In this document: positions 5,300 to 8,466 of the stretch, in pieces | Position numbering within the stretch: position 1 is the first letter of the stretch | Layout: each line of letters begins with the position of its first letter | NCBI GenBank assembly: GCA_013817115.1 | Contig: JACDDG010000087.1 | Coordinates: forward strand, 1-8,466 | DNA length: 8,466 nucleotides | DNA from: Parachlamydiaceae bacterium | GTDB lineage: Bacteria; Chlamydiota; Chlamydiia; Chlamydiales; Parachlamydiaceae | Reading direction: 5' to 3' | The notes under the pieces: generated by a model | Told to the model about the DNA's origin: nothing | The model's database searches: none | The model's input: only the letters and a program-made list of their open reading frames with translations | Position numbers and translations under genes: made by a program

Positions 5300-6238
5300 T
5301 TACTCTACTGGAACGGCGTTAAATTTTTTCACCAATTTTTCACGCGCTTCAGCTGTTGTATATAAAGCATTAAAATGGACATTATCAAGATTTACGATAA
5401 CGCGTAATTCATCAGGTTTTACTTCAACGCCCTCTTTGGCATAGATACTTCCACAAAGTTCCCCATTCTTATTAGGGTTAAGTGCTAAAACCAAGATAGG
5501 TTTCTTTTCAGCCCCTGCTAAATATTGAATTTGCATTTCTGTTGCCCAGTACCCATTCTTGGAATGCTCAGACACCAATGAATTCGGAACCTTCAGAGTT
5601 TTCATGTGCTCGATAGTCTTTAGCCTCAATTCAGCATGTCCTTCTTCATGTTTATCATCTCGTGTGACTAGTTGGCCTTGATGTTGTAATATCCAGTCGC
5701 CTGTTGAGATTGCATTGTAAAAACAATTTCCATCTCCGGTAGTCGGTAACATTTCAATTGAGGCATCTAAAGCTCTTAAATTAACACATATGTCTTCGTT
5801 GCGATCTGTTGTTGCAGTCAAAGAACTTGTCCCGTAAAACATCAGATCTTCAAGCATTTGCCTTGCTTCTTGCTTTTTCGGTTCCCCGTTAGACAAACTC
5901 TTCCAAGCACTATTAACACTTTGAACAGATTTGTCAAAATTATCTTTTAATTGATCTTTATCCTGCGAAGCAACGTTCGTAAGATATTTAACGGAACTAT
6001 GAAGTGCATCTGCATAAAGTTCTTTAGCTGCATCCCCTTCAGGCAATAGATCCGCTGATGTATTCATAATCACTTCATTTAATACCAAAATGGTATTTAA
6101 AATTAGCGTTCTCTTCTCGTGAGTCAGAGAACCTGCCTCAAACTGGCTTTTTGCATCCTCTTTAATCGCTTCAAGATCTTTTAAATTATTAAAATCTACA
6201 TTGAAAAGTCTATGCTCTAACGAATTAATATTTGACAT
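5300..6238 (-). CDS. OTU-family cysteine protease (predicted deubiquitinase effector)
   Basis: The 312-residue protein has an OTU domain in its C-terminal half. The catalytic Cys box TTGDGNCFYNAIS (166-178) contains Asp169 and Cys172. A middle helix region includes LRLKTIEHM (204-212) and YWATEMQIQYLAGA (230-243), the W.te.q..a.A element of OTU folds. The catalytic His is in NVHFNALYT (286-294), His288, with Asn290 as likely third member of the triad. Residues 1-160 are helical and unrecognised, probably a targeting or chaperone-binding part. OTU enzymes cleave ubiquitin linkages, and as bacteria lack ubiquitin, such proteins in chlamydiae are thought to be delivered into the host cell by type III secretion. 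Delivery is inferred; no Sec signal is seen. AGGG 7 nt before the ATG and an extended -10 promoter support the start at 6238. It appears to be a single-gene unit between divergent-function neighbours. Confidence 0.88.
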   Translation of the reverse strand: MSNINSLEHRLFNVDFNNLKDLEAIKEDAKSQFEAGSLTHEKRTLILNTILVLNEVIMNTSADLLPEGDAAKELYADALHSSVKYLTNVASQDKDQLKDNFDKSVQSVNSAWKSLSNGEPKKQEARQMLEDLMFYGTSSLTATTDRNEDICVNLRALDASIEMLPTTGDGNCFYNAISTGDWILQHQGQLVTRDDKHEEGHAELRLKTIEHMKTLKVPNSLVSEHSKNGYWATEMQIQYLAGAEKKPILVLALNPNKNGELCGSIYAKEGVEVKPDELRVIVNLDNVHFNALYTTAEAREKLVKKFNAVPVE

Positions 6239-6268
6239 TATATACCGCCCTTATTAGGTTATATTACC

Positions 6269-6297
6269 ATTATATCAGAAATGTATTTTACTCGCAA
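6269..6297 (-). promoter_or_regulatory. Extended -10 promoter of the OTU gene
   Basis: On the - strand TATAAT (6269-6274) is preceded by TG one base upstream, forming an extended -10 (TGATATAAT). TTGCGA (6292-6297) lies exactly 17 bp upstream and matches 4 of 6 bases of the -35 consensus. Transcription would start near 6262, giving a leader of about 24 nt. Confidence is high for the -10 element and moderate for the -35. Confidence 0.75.
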
Positions 6298-6429
6298 ACA
6301 AGTACAATTAAAAAAATAGTTAGCATAGCCTGTTCTTTTTTTAGATATTACTTTAATACTCTTTAGCAAGCTTCCCATTATTCAAATTAATATAAATAAA
6401 CATAAATTAGACATGAAGATATCAGAAAA

Positions 6430-7119
6430 TTACAAGTCCTTTAGACATGATTCTGAATATGTTTGCTCTGTAAATGCTGTAGACATAGCTCTTTCCAATT
6501 GAGATAGTGCAGAAATCGTTTCAATATTTTTATCGAGAAGAATAGGGGATGAGATATTAATTTTAAGAGTTGAAAAAGGCTTTGGAATGCGCAATTTGTC
6601 CCAGCTATTAAATTCCCAAAAACGATCTGCTTCCCAGGAAAAAGCGAAAATCGGCGCTCCTGTCTCCTTAGCCGCAAAAACTATTCCTGGTTTCATTTTA
6701 CATCGAGGACCTTTAGGTCCATCCGGAGTGATCAGCAAAAGGCCACCTTTATCATTGAGATATGTGATAGCCGAACGCAACGCTTCATGCTTTAAATTAT
6801 GAGCTACGCGAATGGAATGTCCGTTGCGATATGAATTGATGGCACGCGCGATAGGCTCGCCGTCACGACTTTTACTAAGGAAAGCAGCATAATGACTTTC
6901 AGGCAAAAAGCGACGAAAAAATTCACACATTACCACCATACTATTATGCCACAACATCACGATACCTTTCTTGTCGCCCATTTGCTCTAGATGGTGTAGG
7001 CCTGTAATTTCTATTTTACACGTCCATAGAAGACACTTCACTGTATATTTACATGCAAAAGCCAGGGGAGAAGGCAAAACGAAACGTTTAAATTTTATCC
7101 ACCAATCTTTAATAATCAT
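6430..7119 (-). CDS. DUF374-type lysophospholipid acyltransferase-like protein
   Basis: This 229-residue protein has the DUF374/LPLAT layout: a weakly hydrophobic N-terminal stretch (residues 12-36), WHNSM (57-61) in the active-site His position, SKSRDGEPIA (82-91), and LLLITPDGPKGPR (127-139), the most diagnostic motif of the family. An Arg-Gly-Ser-Ser type motif often seen after the second box is here replaced by SIRVAHN. Relatives transfer acyl chains to lipid or lipid A precursors at the inner membrane; the exact acceptor here is unknown. The ATG overlaps the TGA of lpxB as ATGA at 7116-7119, so the two are translationally coupled, which points to an envelope-lipid or lipid A role. GGAAA shortly before the ATG is a weak ribosome site. 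No intrinsic terminator is visible in 6300-6429. Confidence 0.82.
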   Translation of the reverse strand: MIIKDWWIKFKRFVLPSPLAFACKYTVKCLLWTCKIEITGLHHLEQMGDKKGIVMLWHNSMVVMCEFFRRFLPESHYAAFLSKSRDGEPIARAINSYRNGHSIRVAHNLKHEALRSAITYLNDKGGLLLITPDGPKGPRCKMKPGIVFAAKETGAPIFAFSWEADRFWEFNSWDKLRIPKPFSTLKINISSPILLDKNIETISALSQLERAMSTAFTEQTYSESCLKDL

Positions 7120-8303
7120 TTCGTTTCCATTTTTTTGAGGATAGCCTTAGCGGCATGTTCGCTAGCTGTAAATCCGCTTAGTGAATTCGAAAGCTGTTTA
7201 CAATCATCCAAACAAGTTTTTCGTCGCGAAGTTTCCCCATAAAGCTGAACTAAATAATTAAAAATAATTTCGGGGTTCAACTTTTTATCGAAATATTCAG
7301 GAAAGACCTCTTTTTGCGATAAAATATTCACGATGCAGTAATGAGGCAAATTCAATCGTACCAAATATTTGCAGATATAATAATTCAATTTAGACAATTT
7401 ATAGATCACTACTGTTGGGCAATGATGCAAGGCCAGTTCTAAAGTCACTGTACCCGCTTTTGCTATAGCCACACGGGAATCACGCATTAATTCATACGTA
7501 AAAGTGCCCGGGACAACGATGATGCGATGTATTTTAGAAAATTGATAGCGAGCAACCTCTTTCCAAATCAAGTCACCATGCTCAGGAGAATTACATGAGA
7601 CTGCAATAATGCGTGGAGCTATTTCTTGCTTTAACAGCATTTCGACCGCTTGCAATTGTAAGGGAAGATTGGCGTGTAATTCAGCGAGGCGGCTACCGGG
7701 AAAAAGCGCAAGGATAGAGCTTTCTTCTGGGATGTTAAATGTTTTCTTCCAGCTATTATTGTATGGATAAGCAGCAAGATATTCGCTTAAGGGGTTACCT
7801 ACGAAATTTACAGGCAAAGCGGTATCGGCATAGTATTCAGATTCAAATGGGTAGATGGTCAGTAATAAATCGAGGTTTTTAGCCATTGTGTGGACACGGT
7901 TAGCCCTCCAAGCCCAGACTGAGGGAGAAATATAATGCACAATTTTGCCTTGATAGCCCTGTTTGCGTAAACATTTAGCTAACCGTAAATTAAAGTCGGG
8001 ATAATCGATGAGAACTACAGCCTGCGGATTTTCTTGAAAAATTTTGCGACTTAGTTGACGAAATTTGGAAATAAGTTTTGGAAGAGACTTAAGCACATCG
8101 ATAAAACCCATGACGGCAAAATCTTCCATGCGATAGAGGAGAGTTTCGAGACCTACGTTACGCATCTTTGGTCCACCCACGCCTGAAAATTGAGCTGTCG
8201 GATGCAGCACACGCAGCTTTTTCAATAAATGGCTGGCATGCAAATCACCGCTATGCTCACCGGCAAAGAATATAATTTTTTGATCTGCTTGTTTATTTGA
8301 CAT
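7116..8303 (-). CDS. lpxB: Lipid-A-disaccharide synthase
   Basis: LpxB (GT19) condenses UDP-2,3-diacylglucosamine with lipid X (2,3-diacylglucosamine 1-phosphate) to form the lipid A disaccharide at the cytoplasmic face of the inner membrane. The 395-residue length is normal for the family. Motifs in order are FFAGEHSGDLH (12-22), GVGGPKM (41-47), VVLIDYPDFNLRLAK (96-110, with the catalytic-region Asp100), ISPSVWAWR (125-133), YPFESEYY (151-158), FVGNPL (167-172), LFPGSR (200-205), KAGTVTLELAL (282-292), then CIVNILSQKEVFPEYF with Asn326. All key boxes are intact. It is the first gene of an operon with the acyltransferase. The start at 8303 is the only ATG before the in-frame TAA upstream. 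It has no Shine-Dalgarno; instead a C8 run ends 5 nt before the ATG. Confidence 0.96.
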   Translation of the reverse strand: MSNKQADQKIIFFAGEHSGDLHASHLLKKLRVLHPTAQFSGVGGPKMRNVGLETLLYRMEDFAVMGFIDVLKSLPKLISKFRQLSRKIFQENPQAVVLIDYPDFNLRLAKCLRKQGYQGKIVHYISPSVWAWRANRVHTMAKNLDLLLTIYPFESEYYADTALPVNFVGNPLSEYLAAYPYNNSWKKTFNIPEESSILALFPGSRLAELHANLPLQLQAVEMLLKQEIAPRIIAVSCNSPEHGDLIWKEVARYQFSKIHRIIVVPGTFTYELMRDSRVAIAKAGTVTLELALHHCPTVVIYKLSKLNYYICKYLVRLNLPHYCIVNILSQKEVFPEYFDKKLNPEIIFNYLVQLYGETSRRKTCLDDCKQLSNSLSGFTASEHAAKAILKKMETK

Positions 8304-8466
8304 TGAATGGGGGGGGCAAATTTTTATGGCTTATCGATTGTTAGAAACCAGCTATTTTACAATTAATATAGAGCTTTATGCATTTAAAATGTAGATGAAT
8401 GTGAGCATTTATACCGAAGTCCGTCCAAATTTTGGATTTTGGCCAAGAGAAAGCTCCCGCGATTAA
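8304..8466. other. lpxB upstream region, no convincing gene
   Basis: These 163 bases contain a G8 run on the + strand (8309-8316), an imperfect palindrome CCAAATTTTGGATTTTGG at about 8425-8442, and AT-rich sequence. On the - strand TATAAA (around 8413) and TATATT (around 8370) resemble -10 boxes but neither has a good -35 at the right distance, so no lpxB promoter is called. A 24-codon + ORF at 8395-8466 and a - strand frame open from the right edge show no family features. Confidence 0.3.
8309..8316 (-). repeat. C8 homopolymer just upstream of the lpxB start
   Basis: Eight consecutive C on the coding strand end 5 nt before the lpxB ATG. They occupy the place of a ribosome binding site and cannot pair with the anti-Shine-Dalgarno sequence. 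Poly-G/poly-C tracts vary in length by slippage in some chlamydial genes (Chlamydia pmp genes), so the run may be length-variable, though at 8 bases it is near the lower limit for that. Confidence 0.7.

Noticed and set aside
6300..6429. Terminator for the lpxB operon
   Set aside because: Only a weak AU-rich 6-bp hairpin could be formed and it is followed by A rather than U in the transcribed direction.
6587..6802. 71-residue + strand ORF inside the acyltransferase gene
   Set aside because: It is antisense to the conserved TPDGPKGPR region and shows no features of its own.
8395..8466. 24-codon + strand ORF at the right edge
   Set aside because: Too short, no ribosome site and no recognisable features.

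Overview
The window looks like a low-GC chromosomal segment from an obligate intracellular bacterium, most likely an amoeba-associated chlamydia (Parachlamydiaceae-like). This placement is an inference. It rests on an LpxB and acyltransferase pair beside an OTU-type deubiquitinase (a eukaryote-directed effector class known to be expanded in environmental chlamydiae), a Phd/PIN toxin-antitoxin pair and a secreted low-complexity protein. No rRNA, tRNA, CRISPR array or intact insertion sequence was seen.

Positions 2-3932 (+ strand) form a compact operon around an alternative Hsp70 system. In order it holds an unrecognised helical protein cut by the left edge, a tiny J-like protein without the HPD motif, a GrpE-like protein with a long coiled-coil/acidic N-terminal part, an HscC-like Hsp70 with a shortened, acidic C-terminus, and a 47-residue zinc-ribbon ORF. 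Gaps are 7-17 bp, and the GrpE-like gene overlaps the J-like gene by 8 bp. Hsp70, J-like and GrpE-like proteins together form a dedicated chaperone cycle. The missing HPD makes the J-like partner the odd component.

Positions 3942-4764 hold a strong hairpin without a U-tract, then a Phd/YefM-type antitoxin and PIN-domain (VapC-like) toxin preceded by a near-palindrome that may be the operator. The toxin converges, with a 6-bp gap, on a small secreted protein on the - strand (4771-5109). That gene has a textbook sigma70 promoter and three 10-residue SLY repeats.

Positions 5180-5299 contain a GC-rich, structured, apparently noncoding patch. Positions 5300-6238 (- strand) encode an OTU-family cysteine protease with an extended -10 promoter.

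Positions 6430-8303 (- strand) encode lpxB followed by a DUF374-type acyltransferase-like gene with an ATGA overlap, an envelope-lipid pair. A run of eight C lies just upstream of the lpxB start, where a Shine-Dalgarno sequence would be expected. The last 163 bases hold no convincing gene.
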